A stretch of 64,000 nucleotides of DNA, from positions 3,844,001-3,908,000 of the forward strand of contig CBDCPM010000004.1 in assembly GCA_965220265.1 (NCBI GenBank), read 5' to 3'. The translations under genes and the position numbers were made by a program. A model generated the notes under the pieces. That model ran no database searches, was not told where the DNA came from, and saw only the letters and a program-made list of their open reading frames with translations. Within the stretch, counting starts at the first letter, position 1. Each line of letters begins with the position of its first letter. Origin of the DNA: Bin87 sp965220265. GTDB taxonomy: Bacteria; Chloroflexota; Dehalococcoidia; Lucifugimonadales; UBA3495. This document shows, piece by piece, positions 7,902 to 16,683 of the stretch.

Positions 7902-8669
7902 TTATTGCCTGAGGAAATCAGGCAGGAAATATTCTCGCGTGGGATCGTGGGGCATCCCGGGCATGTCTGCCCGTACGATGCCGTCGCTCTCCAGGGCGGA
8001 ACGAACGATGCCCTTGTTGAACGGGCTGATGTCATCATCCGCCATGAAATCCTTGACGGGCATCCAGAGGCACTCCTCGATCTCTTTCTCGCCCATCTTT
8101 ATCTGGTGGGTCAGCGCCTTAAGTCTGCAAACAAAATAGATATCCGACTTGCCGTACCGATACCCGTGCCAGTGGCGGAAGCAGGCCAGCGCTTGGAATT
8201 CGGCTTCGATTCCGGTTTCCTCTAAGACCTCGCGGACGATGGAATCGACGATGTTCTCTCCCGGCTCGAGGGCCCCGCCGGGAAGCTTGTAAAAGGGTGG
8301 CCGATTGTCGATACGGTAGCGTTCACACACCACCAACAGTTCGTCCCGATGGTTCACCACAACGCCTCCGGCGCCCACATAGTGGGTCGCATAGGTGGGG
8401 ATGAACGAACCGGATATCAGGGTAAGCGTTGCCGTGATCCCGTCGTCGTCTGCGTGGTGGTAGCCGAACCCGCGTCCCACAGCGATTGGGACGTGAGAAG
8501 CCAGGGTGATCGGAATGTCCACCCAGGCCACTTCGTAACCCGTATCCCGCCACTCCGCTATGGAGGCGTCCAACCGCGCGGCAAATTCGTCTGGGTCGGA
8601 GGGCATCTCGGCAGTATTAACGACGATTCCGCGGAACGGGTTGGGCGTAGCGGCCAAGGGCGAAACCAT
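7902..8669 (-). CDS. Nudix hydrolase
   Basis: The 255-aa protein has an N-terminal region of about 115 residues and then a Nudix domain. The Nudix box (GGALEPGENIVDSIVREVL continuing EETGIEAEF) fits Gx5Ex7REUxEExGU fully. Such enzymes cleave nucleoside diphosphates linked to another group. The N-terminal extension, with ASHVPIAVGRGFGYHH, resembles plant-type or NUDT6-like Nudix proteins. It probably shares a transcript with the downstream molybdoenzyme gene; whether they are functionally linked is unknown. Confidence 0.85.
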   Translation of the reverse strand: MVSPLAATPNPFRGIVVNTAEMPSDPDEFAARLDASIAEWRDTGYEVAWVDIPITLASHVPIAVGRGFGYHHADDDGITATLTLISGSFIPTYATHYVGAGGVVVNHRDELLVVCERYRIDNRPPFYKLPGGALEPGENIVDSIVREVLEETGIEAEFQALACFRHWHGYRYGKSDIYFVCRLKALTHQIKMGEKEIEECLWMPVKDFMADDDISPFNKGIVRSALESDGIVRADMPGMPHDPTREYFLPDFLRQ

Positions 8670-8712
8670 CGCGCGTCTCCGAACAAATCAGGTCACAACA
8701 GGCAACGGCGGC

Positions 8713-8721
8713 AGTATAGCA
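8713..8721 (-). promoter_or_regulatory. Extended -10 of the Nudix/molybdoenzyme transcript
   Basis: On the minus strand the sequence reads TGCTATACT, an extended -10, 44 bp before the Nudix start. No clear -35 is present, as expected for this promoter class. The same word precedes the genes at 34658 and 56871. Confidence 0.45.
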
Positions 8722-8778
8722 CACGGTCGGGTGGCTCCAGCGGATCGGCTTTTCGAAACGATTGCGACGGACATTTTA

Positions 8779-8790
8779 TTGATCGATCAA
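8779..8790. promoter_or_regulatory. Perfect palindrome, candidate operator
   Basis: TTGATCGATCAA is a perfect 12-bp palindrome 31 bp upstream of the -35 of the ABC transporter promoter. Its position would suit an activator or repressor controlling either divergent gene. Confidence 0.3.
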
Positions 8791-8821
8791 AATGCGCCCT
8801 GTCCATCGTCGATATATTGTA

Positions 8822-8850
8822 TTGACACCCGCGATGACTGCCCATAGAAT
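8822..8850 (+). promoter_or_regulatory. Sigma-70 promoter of the ABC importer operon
   Basis: A consensus -35 TTGACA (8822-8827) and -10 TAGAAT (8845-8850) are separated by exactly 17 bp. It is the best-matching promoter in the window and implies high expression of the binding protein. Confidence 0.75.
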
Positions 8851-9042
8851 GCGCCGAGGGCGCTAAGGAATTCGTCAGACAAATGAAGGATTATTTCGTT
8901 TAGCAATACTATAAGCCATAATTTAGCCGTGTTTCGCCCAATTTGGATCACAATTACCGATTGCCGGCAAAGACAACGAGGCGAAAAGTCTTCGCACGGC
9001 AGGCTCGCCAGGCGGTTGGCGACGAACGAGAGGAGAGTAACC

Positions 9043-10959
9043 ATGGCCTTTCGATATATCGTATCCTCAGTCCCGATCAGAGGAATGCTCGCGCTGGTTT
9101 TGCTGGTGGCGGTGGCGTGCGGCGGCGCTGAGGCTCCGGTGCCGGATGATTCCGGAGCGGGCCAAACTGCCGCCACCGGCGGTTCCACCGGAACCCAGGC
9201 CCAAGCGGCAGCCGCGTCGGCGCCAGCCGCTCAGACCGACCGTGCCACGTCGGCGCCAGCCGCTCAGTCCGACCGTGCCACGTCGCCCGTTCAACAGGTG
9301 GGACGGCAGCAGGCCCAGTCGGCCGACGCCACACCCACGCCGGTAGCGGCGGCGCTTCCAACCGAGGTGCTGGCCAACCCGATAACGTTGGACAACCTGA
9401 TGGTCATATATCCCGACGTGGTGTATGGGGGGATTTTACGGCGGGGCGGATACTACGACCCGGCGCACTTCGACCTGCTGCAGGTGTCCAGCGTTACCAA
9501 CTCCTTCAAGCAGATGATGTTGTACAACAACATCCTGCGCTACAACCCCATTGACGCCGGCAAAACGATCATCCCAGACTTGGCTACCAGTTGGGAAGTT
9601 TCGGAGGACGGAAGCACTTGGACCTTCCCCATACGTGAAGAGGTCAACTTCCACGACGGTACGATCTTAACTGCCGACGACGTAGCCGCGTCCTGGTCCC
9701 GGGTTATCGACCCTCCGGCAGGGGTGGTCAGCGCCCGGCGGGGTCTTTACACCCCCTTCGGACCGACCATCGAAGTAATCGACCCGCTGACGGTGGCGTT
9801 CAATTTCGAGACGCCGCCGCCGCTGAAATACGGGCTCAATGCGTTCGCGCTGGAATGGCACGGAGTTTTTCCTAAAGCGTACCTGGAAGAGCACAGTTAC
9901 GACCTGAAGATCGCGGGGCAAAACGCCCCAAGCACCGGCGCTTTTCGATATCTGGAACATCAGCAGGGCGAGGTTTGGAAGAACGAAAAATTCCCCGACT
10001 ACTGGAACAAAGGACTTCCTTTCCTGGACGAAGTGTGGACGTACCCGTTGGAGAACAGCACCAACCGTTCGGCGGCCTTGTTGGCCGGTAACGTCGATTA
10101 TGCACAGACCATCGACCCGGCCGCCTACGACCGCATGCAGGACGATCCCAAGTTCGTGGTCGAGCCCTTCTCGTCTTACTCTTTCGGCGGGATCTGGTTC
10201 AACACCGACCGGGAACCCTGGGACGATGTCAGAGTGCGCAAAGCCATGTGGCTGGCGTTCGACCGGCTGTCAGCCCACGAAGTGGTGAGCGAATGGCTGT
10301 ATGGCTACCCTGGCGGGATGGGCTGGACCCTCCCCGAGCAGGCGTACCAGCTCCCGCAGGTTCAGATTGACGACCGGCTGATATTCAACCGGGACGCCGC
10401 CATCGCCGAAGCCCAGCGGCTGATGGTGGAAGCCGGTTACGCCGACGGCATCAAAAACGTTGACCTGCTGCAACGACAACCGGACAGCCCGTGGTATTCG
10501 GCCATCGCGCAAATGGCCGAGTTGCAGTACCGCAGCATCCTGGGTATTGAATCTACGATTCGCCCGGTTCCTTCGGCGGTGTGGTTTGAAGAGTTGGCTA
10601 ACCGCAACTTCGACATCACGGTGGGCGCCATCGCCTCTCCATTCATTGACCCGTCGGCGTACATGAACAGCTTCTACCGATGTGGCGGCGGTGAGAACCA
10701 CTCGAACTATTGCAACGAGGAGTTCGACGCCATCATGGCGAAGGTGGACACCGAACCCGACCTGGAGAAGCGTTACGAACTGGTGCAACAGGCGGCTGAA
10801 ATCCTGGACGATGACCCGCCGGTGGTGGAATGGTGGTACAACCGCACTCTCGCCGGATGGCTGGAGTGCGTCCATGGCATTGAGGGCAAGCACGGCGCTC
10901 TGGTTCACAACCTGGACCGCATGGACACTGTGTGGATGGATGAAGGCTGCGGCCAGTAA
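9043..10959 (+). CDS. Peptide-type ABC transporter substrate-binding lipoprotein
   Basis: The 638-aa protein is a family 5 (DppA/OppA-like) solute-binding protein. The N-terminal signal ends in a lipobox at VAVAC, so it is lipid-anchored outside the membrane. An Ala/Gln/Thr-rich linker (about 30-110) follows, then the binding domain with LATSWEVSEDGSTWTFPIRE and VNFHDGTILTADDVAASW, the SBP_bac_5 signature. ATG at 9043 is chosen for its AGGAG site and signal; the longer frame from 8929 adds no recognisable sequence. Two permease genes follow. Ligand may be a peptide or another oligomer. Confidence 0.88.
   Translation: MAFRYIVSSVPIRGMLALVLLVAVACGGAEAPVPDDSGAGQTAATGGSTGTQAQAAAASAPAAQTDRATSAPAAQSDRATSPVQQVGRQQAQSADATPTPVAAALPTEVLANPITLDNLMVIYPDVVYGGILRRGGYYDPAHFDLLQVSSVTNSFKQMMLYNNILRYNPIDAGKTIIPDLATSWEVSEDGSTWTFPIREEVNFHDGTILTADDVAASWSRVIDPPAGVVSARRGLYTPFGPTIEVIDPLTVAFNFETPPPLKYGLNAFALEWHGVFPKAYLEEHSYDLKIAGQNAPSTGAFRYLEHQQGEVWKNEKFPDYWNKGLPFLDEVWTYPLENSTNRSAALLAGNVDYAQTIDPAAYDRMQDDPKFVVEPFSSYSFGGIWFNTDREPWDDVRVRKAMWLAFDRLSAHEVVSEWLYGYPGGMGWTLPEQAYQLPQVQIDDRLIFNRDAAIAEAQRLMVEAGYADGIKNVDLLQRQPDSPWYSAIAQMAELQYRSILGIESTIRPVPSAVWFEELANRNFDITVGAIASPFIDPSAYMNSFYRCGGGENHSNYCNEEFDAIMAKVDTEPDLEKRYELVQQAAEILDDDPPVVEWWYNRTLAGWLECVHGIEGKHGALVHNLDRMDTVWMDEGCGQ
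9217..9282. repeat. 33-bp tandem repeat within the binding-protein linker
   Basis: Two 33-bp copies (9217-9249 and 9250-9282) differ by one base and encode two runs of SAPAAQ(T/S)DRAT in the low-complexity linker after the lipid anchor. Length variation here would change tether length without breaking the frame. Confidence 0.8.
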
Positions 10960-11060
10960 CCCGCCAGCTTCCCCAAGCGAGCTTACAAGTGGCGGGCGAC
11001 GCAACGCCGCCCGCCTGACATCCCAACCCACCCATCACGTTCACTCCACTGGATGTTCTG

Positions 11061-12017
11061 ATGCAAAAATACATTCTCCGTCGGGTATTGTTGGCAATTC
11101 CGGCCATTATCGGGCTTACCATCATCATCTTCTTGGTGATGCGCATCCTGCCCGGTGATGTGCTTACCGTAATGTTCGGTGAAGAGGGCACGTTACAGCT
11201 CAGCGAAGAGGACCGAGCCCGAATCATCGCCAGCCTGGGCCTGGACAAGCCAATTTACTTACAGTATGTAGATTGGCTCAAGGACATTGTCACTCTGAAA
11301 CTGGGCCAGTCATTTTGGCGTTCCGACACAGTGATGGACTTGGTCATAAACCGGGGCCCTCTCACCCTGGAGATCGCCGTCATTTCCGTGCTTTTGTCGT
11401 GGCTCATCGGGTTGCCGGTGGGCATACTGGCCGCAATGAAAAGAAACACCCCATTCGATTATGTTGGGCGCTTCTTCTCCATCCTGTTCCTGGCGATTCC
11501 GAATTTCTGGCTGGGCACGCTTATCGTGTTGACGCTGGTCCTGACATTGGAATGGAAAGCTCCGCTGGGAGTCATCAACCTGTGGGAAGACCCGTGGGCT
11601 AACTTGCAAATCATTTGGGGGCCGGCCCTGGTCCTGGGCCTAGGACAGGCGGCGTACGTCTGCCGAATGGCGCGTTCGGCGCTCCTTGAAACGATTCACG
11701 AGGATTACATCCGCACCGCCCGAGCCAAAGGCCTGGCAGAACGACTGGTAATCCTGAGACATGCGCTCCGCAACGCCATCATGCCGGTTATCACCCTGTC
11801 GGGGGTGCTGTTGGGTTTCCTCATTGGTGGTTCGGTGGCAGTGGAGCAGGCGTTCGGCGTGCCCGGACTGGGGCGTACCCTGGTGGCAGCGTTCTTCGAG
11901 CGTGACTACGTCGTGATTCAAAATCTGGTGTTGATCTACGGCCTCGTGTTTGTTTTGACCAATTTGCTGGTTGACATTTCTTACGCCTGGATCGACCCGC
12001 GCATCCGCTACAGCTAA
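11061..12017 (+). CDS. Peptide-type ABC transporter permease (DppB-like)
   Basis: This 318-aa integral membrane protein starts with the typical MQKYILRRVLLAIPAIIGLTI and contains the permease EAA loop (HEDYIRTARAKGLAE), which docks the ATPase. About six membrane helices are visible, ending in VDISYAWIDPRIRYS as in DppB/GsiC homologues. It follows the binding protein by about 100 bp and precedes the second permease by 35 bp. With DppC it would form the membrane channel. Confidence 0.92.
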   Translation: MQKYILRRVLLAIPAIIGLTIIIFLVMRILPGDVLTVMFGEEGTLQLSEEDRARIIASLGLDKPIYLQYVDWLKDIVTLKLGQSFWRSDTVMDLVINRGPLTLEIAVISVLLSWLIGLPVGILAAMKRNTPFDYVGRFFSILFLAIPNFWLGTLIVLTLVLTLEWKAPLGVINLWEDPWANLQIIWGPALVLGLGQAAYVCRMARSALLETIHEDYIRTARAKGLAERLVILRHALRNAIMPVITLSGVLLGFLIGGSVAVEQAFGVPGLGRTLVAAFFERDYVVIQNLVLIYGLVFVLTNLLVDISYAWIDPRIRYS

Positions 12018-12052
12018 TCTAGAATCAGGACACACTGGTCTGGAGTATTCTC

Positions 12053-12958
12053 GTGGCACAGGTAACCGCTACCGACGTCCTGGTACAGGATGCAGAGCGC
12101 CCAACCAGAAGCTGGGGGTGGGCGATAGTAAACTTTTGCCAGCGCAACCCCGTGGGAGCCATCAGCGGACTGGCGATCCTTGGCATCGTGTTCGTTGCCG
12201 TTTTCGCGCCCTTTGTTGCAACTCACCATCCTACGGAGTACGCCGACTTCACAGCGTTGCGTGACGCCCCCGGGCCGGCCCATTGGATGGGCACCGACGA
12301 CATCGGCCGGGACTTGTACAGCCGGGTGGTGCATGGGGCGCGGATCTCGCTGTTCGTCGCCTTGGTGGCGGTGCTGGTGGGCGATCTGGTCGGCGCCGCC
12401 TGGGGCGTCGCATCCGGGTACCTCGGCGGCCGGCTCGACATCTACAGCCAGCGCCTCCTGGAACTGATGATGTCCTTCCCCACACTCATCTTGGCGATGA
12501 TACTGGTATTGGCTATGGGCGCCGGGGTCTGGACGGTGATCGTTGCCATCAGCATTACGCGGATTCCGTTGTCAGTTCGAGTGATCCGGTCGGTTACCTT
12601 GAGCGTCAAGGAAAATGCGTACGTGGATGCGGCGCAGGCCATCGGGGCGTCCAGCGGTCGTGTGATGATTCGACACATCGCACCCCAGTGCATAGCGCCC
12701 TGGTTAGTGCTGGCCACCGCTCACTTGGGTTCAGTGATCATCCTCGAAGCCTCGCTGGGATTCCTGGGCGTGGGCGTGCCCATGCCCACGGCCACCTGGG
12801 GCAATATGCTGGGAGGCCCGGTTGCGGCCGGCCTGATCCCACGCTGGTGGATGGTAGTGTTCCCTGGCGTGGCGATCACCGTGACCGTGCTGGCGTTCAA
12901 CCTGTTCGGCGACTCCATACGGGACGCATTGGATCCCAAGCTTCGTGGGCGGACGTAG
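12053..12958 (+). CDS. Peptide-type ABC transporter permease (DppC-like)
   Basis: The 301-aa protein has the DppC layout: an N-terminal cytoplasmic stretch, a membrane helix followed by HPTEYADF, the HWMGTDDIGRDLYSRVV motif and the EAA loop (AYVDAAQAIGASSGRVMIRHI). It ends with DSIRDALDPKLRGRT. GTG at 12053 is preceded by TGGAG. No DppD/DppF ATPase gene follows; the next gene encodes a PQQ-type propeller, so the ATPases must be encoded elsewhere or shared. Confidence 0.9.
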   Translation: MAQVTATDVLVQDAERPTRSWGWAIVNFCQRNPVGAISGLAILGIVFVAVFAPFVATHHPTEYADFTALRDAPGPAHWMGTDDIGRDLYSRVVHGARISLFVALVAVLVGDLVGAAWGVASGYLGGRLDIYSQRLLELMMSFPTLILAMILVLAMGAGVWTVIVAISITRIPLSVRVIRSVTLSVKENAYVDAAQAIGASSGRVMIRHIAPQCIAPWLVLATAHLGSVIILEASLGFLGVGVPMPTATWGNMLGGPVAAGLIPRWWMVVFPGVAITVTVLAFNLFGDSIRDALDPKLRGRT

Positions 12959-12970
12959 AACGCGGCCACA

Positions 12971-14317
12971 GTGCCAGTTCGTCCACGCCGGTCCGTAACC
13001 TCCTTGCGTAGCACCACGCCTGCCATCCGGGCCATCGGCATCAACCGCCGGTGGCTCCGTAATATGCGGCTGTGGGTGGCGGTCGGCCTCGTCGTGGTTG
13101 TGCTGCTGGCGCTTTGGTTTGTGCGTTCATTCCAGTTGATGCCGCTGCTCATCCCACCACCAAAGGCAAATTCCACGTTCAACTCATCGGCACAGCCTCA
13201 CGACTGGGCGTCAGTCCGGAAGAACGCTGGCGGGACTGGGTGGTCGCCAGGCTCCGCCCCGATGCCGCCGTTCTTGACCCGGTGGGGGATCTCTACCCCG
13301 GGTATGGTTCTGGGCACGCCAGCCATTGCGGGAGACACGTTGTTCGCTGCCACGGACGCCGGCTTCGCAATCTCGTTGGACACGGATAGCGGCGAAACGC
13401 TCTGGATGCGTGACATCGGTTCGCCCTCGGACAGCGCTCCGGCAGTTGCGGGAGATCTCGTGTACCTGGGCACCCGGCACCATCGCATGCTCGCATTGGA
13501 CCGGATCACGGGCGAACTGAGCTGGGAGCATGATCTGGAAAACATCGTGCTGGGCTCGCCCATAGTGTTGGACGGCACGTTGTACATCGGGTCGACCAAC
13601 GGGAAGCTCGAAGCCCTGGACGCAGCGACCGGCGATCTCCGCTGGTCGGCCGATGCCAACGGTTGGGTGGTCGCCCATCCGGCGACCGACGGGATGGTCG
13701 TGGCGGCGACCTCGCTGGGCGAACGGTTCATCACGGTTGACCCCGACACCGGGCGCCGGCGCCTGGAGTTCCATGCCGGCACGCCTGTGGCGGGCGGGCC
13801 CGTTATCGCCGACGGACGCGCCTTCTTTGTGACCAACCGGGGCGGGGTTTGGGCCGTGGACCCCCTGGCCGTGAGCCGGCCGTTCAGCCGTTTTGCCTAC
13901 GTGGCCAAGTTCAACTTTTTCGCGTGGCGCCTGCGCTCGAGTCCGCCGCGACAGACGGGCACACTGTGGGTCGGTTCGGCGCGCGGCAAGGTCAAGTACA
14001 GCCCTGCTTATGCCGATGGCAACCTGTTCGTGGTCAACGAATCTTCCAAGGTGACCGCGTTCAATGGCGTCGACGGATCGATCGTTTGGGAATCACAACT
14101 CGACGGCGAGTTGGTGGCGGAGCCGGTGGTCGCGGGAGACACGTTGGTTCTGGGCACCGCCGACGGCAGGCTCCACGGTTTGAACGTCAGCACCGGCTCG
14201 GGGCAATGGGCGCACGACACGGGCGATTACCCGCTGTCAGCCGCGCCATCCGTGTCAGGGCGGACGATGTATGTGCCCACAACAGACGGAAGGCTCCTGG
14301 CCCTGGAAGGTCAATGA
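12971..14317 (+). CDS. PQQ-like beta-propeller repeat protein, membrane-anchored
   Basis: The 448-aa protein has one membrane helix at about 34-52 and then repeated propeller blades recognisable by GDTLFAATDAGFAISLD, YLGTRHHRMLALD, LYIGSTNGKLEALD, FVTNRGGVWAVD, LVLGTADGRLHGLN and MYVPTTDGRLLALE. This is the BamB/PQQ_2 type; the domain is probably extracytoplasmic. Enzyme cofactor residues are not evident, so a scaffold role is as likely as a PQQ dehydrogenase. It starts 12 bp after the DppC-like stop, suggesting the same operon. GTG at 12971 is used; ATG near 13064 is an alternative that keeps the helix. Confidence 0.8.
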   Translation: MPVRPRRSVTSLRSTTPAIRAIGINRRWLRNMRLWVAVGLVVVVLLALWFVRSFQLMPLLIPPPKANSTFNSSAQPHDWASVRKNAGGTGWSPGSAPMPPFLTRWGISTPGMVLGTPAIAGDTLFAATDAGFAISLDTDSGETLWMRDIGSPSDSAPAVAGDLVYLGTRHHRMLALDRITGELSWEHDLENIVLGSPIVLDGTLYIGSTNGKLEALDAATGDLRWSADANGWVVAHPATDGMVVAATSLGERFITVDPDTGRRRLEFHAGTPVAGGPVIADGRAFFVTNRGGVWAVDPLAVSRPFSRFAYVAKFNFFAWRLRSSPPRQTGTLWVGSARGKVKYSPAYADGNLFVVNESSKVTAFNGVDGSIVWESQLDGELVAEPVVAGDTLVLGTADGRLHGLNVSTGSGQWAHDTGDYPLSAAPSVSGRTMYVPTTDGRLLALEGQ

Positions 14318-14356
14318 GGCCCGCGCTGGGGCGAGGCTGCGACGGCCCATCCACGG

Positions 14357-14385
14357 TTGACGCTCGATTCTCCCGTGCCTATACT
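14357..14385 (+). promoter_or_regulatory. Sigma-70 promoter of the tam-like gene
   Basis: TTGACG (14357-14362) and TATACT (14380-14385) are separated by 17 bp, 23 bp before the GTG start. The leader would be only about 16 nt. Confidence 0.65.
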
Positions 14386-14408
14386 CGCCGCACACCCGAC
14401 GCCCCTAT

Positions 14409-15266
14409 GTGAGCGCACAGTCCAAGATGACGCAAGCAACGCCCCACCAACGCGATCTGGCCGGAGAATCTTGGGATCCCGGTCAGTACCTGAAATTCGC
14501 GGACCACCGGCTTCGGCCGGCCCTGGACCTGATGGGCCGTATCCCTTTGGAGCGCCCGCAAGTCATTTACGACCTGGGCTGCGGCAGCGGCAACGTGACC
14601 CGCCTGCTCGCCGACCGTTGGCCCCAATCCGACGTCATCGGAATGGACAATTCCCCCGAGATGCTGGCGCAGGCCGCAGGATCGGGTGACGGCTTCGCAC
14701 CGACCAGGGTCCGATGGGAGGAGGGTGACCTCGCGGGCTGGCGACCTGCCGAAACCCCGTCGGTGTTTTTCTCAAACGCGGTAATCCAGTGGGTACCGGA
14801 CCATCACGAGTTGGTGCCGCGTCTGTGGGGCATGCTGCCTCCCGGCGGCTGCCTGGCGATCCAGGCTCCCCTGAGTTGGGACATGCGGTCACACCAGATC
14901 ATGCGCGAAACCCTCGAAAACGGTGGCGCCGGTGGGCAACCCATCGGCTCCCCGAATCTCCGTGTCGCCGTCGGCAACCGGTGGGTGCAGGATCCCGATT
15001 TCTACTACGACCTGCTGGCTCCGGAGGCCGACCACCTGGACGTCTGGACCACGGAATACCAGCACGTGCTGACCGGCGATGACGCGGTGCTCGAATGGGT
15101 AACCGGCACTGGACTACGCCCAATCCTCAACGGCCTTGAAGACGGGGAGCGGGAAACCTATCTCGCCGAGTATCGGCGCCGGTTGAACGCCGTGTACCCG
15201 AAGCGGCCGGACGGTGTCACTCTATATCCATTCCGGCGGCTGTTTTTCGTCGCCATCAGACGGTAA
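14409..15266 (+). CDS. tam: Trans-aconitate 2-methyltransferase-like protein
   Basis: The 285-aa protein matches Tam over its length: WDPGQYLKFADHRLRPALDLMGRI is the signature N-terminal segment, then VIYDLGCGSGN (SAM motif I), VIGMDNSPEML and SNAVIQWVPDH. Tam methylates trans-aconitate, a spontaneous and inhibitory isomer of cis-aconitate, using SAM in the cytoplasm. Start at GTG 14409; ATG a few codons later (MTQATPHQ) is an equal alternative. It has its own promoter and no obvious operon partner. Confidence 0.8.
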   Translation: MSAQSKMTQATPHQRDLAGESWDPGQYLKFADHRLRPALDLMGRIPLERPQVIYDLGCGSGNVTRLLADRWPQSDVIGMDNSPEMLAQAAGSGDGFAPTRVRWEEGDLAGWRPAETPSVFFSNAVIQWVPDHHELVPRLWGMLPPGGCLAIQAPLSWDMRSHQIMRETLENGGAGGQPIGSPNLRVAVGNRWVQDPDFYYDLLAPEADHLDVWTTEYQHVLTGDDAVLEWVTGTGLRPILNGLEDGERETYLAEYRRRLNAVYPKRPDGVTLYPFRRLFFVAIRR

Positions 15267-15353
15267 CTTGCCGCCGGGCCAGGCGATCGTAGTCGCCAAG
15301 CACTGTGGCAGTTCCACATCAGTTTTGACGATCACGCATCTGGAGGTGCAGAC

Positions 15354-16292
15354 ATGACGGTTTTGGTCTTGGGAGCTTCCGGTTTCATCGGGCCCCGCGT
15401 GGTGCGCAAGTTGGTGGAGCGCGGCGAGGACGTTTACGCCACCGACATCAACCCGCTGCCTGACATTCGCGGGGTGGATGCCGGCGTCGTGCGCAGCTCA
15501 AGGGTCGACATCACCGATTTCGAACAGGTCAACCGTGCCATCGTCGAGTCGCAGCCCGACCGCATCATCAACCTGGCGTATCTGCTGGGCGGCGGTGAGG
15601 GCAACCCCCACCACCAGATGCGTCTGAACATCCTTGGAATGGACAACTGCTTCGAGGCTGGCCGTCTGCTGGGCGTGAACCGCATCGTCTACGCCAGCTC
15701 CGTGGCTGTGAGCGGACAGCAGTCCAACTTCGGCGACCGCGAGGCCAACGAGGACGATGGAACTTACGGCACCAGCCAGTACGCGGTGCACAAGATCTTC
15801 AACGAGTTCCAGGCCAAGATGTTCAACGAGAACTATGGTATGTCCATCACCGGCATTCGTCCGGCCAACGTCACTGGACCGGACAAGGTGCGCGGCTCCG
15901 TGGACCACGTGCGCTGCGTCACCCTGCCGTCCCGCGGCGAGCCCGTCAGCTTCCCATACCAGGAAATGATGCGACTACCGATTCACGTGGAGGACATCGC
16001 TGAGGCTTTCGTACGGGTGTCCCTAGCGGATAGCAGCGAGAATCAGGTGTACAACTCCGGCGGCACGCCGATCAGCCTCGGAGACCTCGCTGAAATGGTG
16101 CGGGGCTACCTGCCGGACGCCCAGATCTCCTTCGACAACGAAGGTGGCCGAGAACACTCTGGCAACTACCGGGTGGACAACAGCCGGCTGCTGACGGAGT
16201 TCGAGCTATCCTACCCGCCGCTGCAGCAACGGGTGTTGGAGATCATCAACGCGGTCCGTGAGGACGAGGGACTGCCGCTGATTTCCGGATAA
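15354..16292 (+). CDS. NAD(P)-dependent epimerase/dehydratase family protein
   Basis: This 312-aa extended short-chain dehydrogenase has the Rossmann motif GASGFIG at residues 7-13. The catalytic Tyr-Lys pair appears as YAVHK (the YxxxK motif), after the SSVAVSG segment with the conserved Ser. The family interconverts or dehydrates nucleotide sugars or related substrates; which one cannot be told. A GGAGG site precedes the ATG. A terminator follows, so it is probably monocistronic. Confidence 0.85.
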   Translation: MTVLVLGASGFIGPRVVRKLVERGEDVYATDINPLPDIRGVDAGVVRSSRVDITDFEQVNRAIVESQPDRIINLAYLLGGGEGNPHHQMRLNILGMDNCFEAGRLLGVNRIVYASSVAVSGQQSNFGDREANEDDGTYGTSQYAVHKIFNEFQAKMFNENYGMSITGIRPANVTGPDKVRGSVDHVRCVTLPSRGEPVSFPYQEMMRLPIHVEDIAEAFVRVSLADSSENQVYNSGGTPISLGDLAEMVRGYLPDAQISFDNEGGREHSGNYRVDNSRLLTEFELSYPPLQQRVLEIINAVREDEGLPLISG

Positions 16293-16324
16293 CCACAGGC
16301 TACTATTTCGGCTGTGGCATTGCT

Positions 16325-16372
16325 CCGCCCTGTAGACCTCGTGCTTGAGGACCGACAGGGCGGCGATTTTTC
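16325..16372 (+). terminator. Intrinsic terminator after the epimerase gene
   Basis: CCGCCCTGT (16325-16333) pairs with ACAGGGCGG (16355-16363); a second small stem CCTC/GAGG sits in the loop. The hairpin is followed by CGATTTTT. Confidence 0.75.
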
Positions 16373-16411
16373 CATCGCCGCTAGTGGCGTTCGCAGGGGA
16401 TTTGGGGAAGG

Positions 16412-16683
16412 TTATCGTCGCTGAGTCAGTCTATTGACCGCGGCTCGCGCGGCTGCAACGTCGTCCCGATTCGTTTCGTCACCGTCGTGCTGATCTGCGA
16501 ATCTGGTGAGGCGATTAATGCACAAATGTCGGTAGTCTCGGAATTCAGAACCTATTTGCTCGATTACGTGGACACCCCCGACACGGACCAATGGATCGTC
16601 GTTTCGTAACATTGCACCTGCCCGTTGGTAGCGCTCTGGCAATGATTGGTTTCGTGCGATTTGGTTCGCCTGGCCCACTAGTA
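16412..16683 (-). pseudogene. 3' fragment of the membrane-protein gene split by IS630
   Basis: This fragment encodes LVGQANQIARNQSLPERYQR and then AGAMLRNDDPLVRVGGVHVIEQIG, typical of the helical segment found before pentapeptide repeats in some bacterial membrane proteins (RLGxIYxLERIA type). The listed open frame begins inside the inserted element, so its own first residues are not native. With the element and one TA removed, codons at 17909-17907 and 16681-16679 join in frame, giving a 241-aa ancestral product ending at 16412. No pentapeptide repeats follow, so the ancestor was already short or lost them. Confidence 0.7.

Larger units (their letters stand above)
8670..9042. other. Divergent intergenic region with promoters
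   Basis: This 373-bp region between the Nudix gene (minus) and the ABC binding-protein gene (plus) contains an extended -10 for the former, a palindrome at 8779, a strong promoter at 8822-8850 and a leader of about 185 nt. I see no riboswitch fold that I can name in the leader. Confidence 0.5.
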
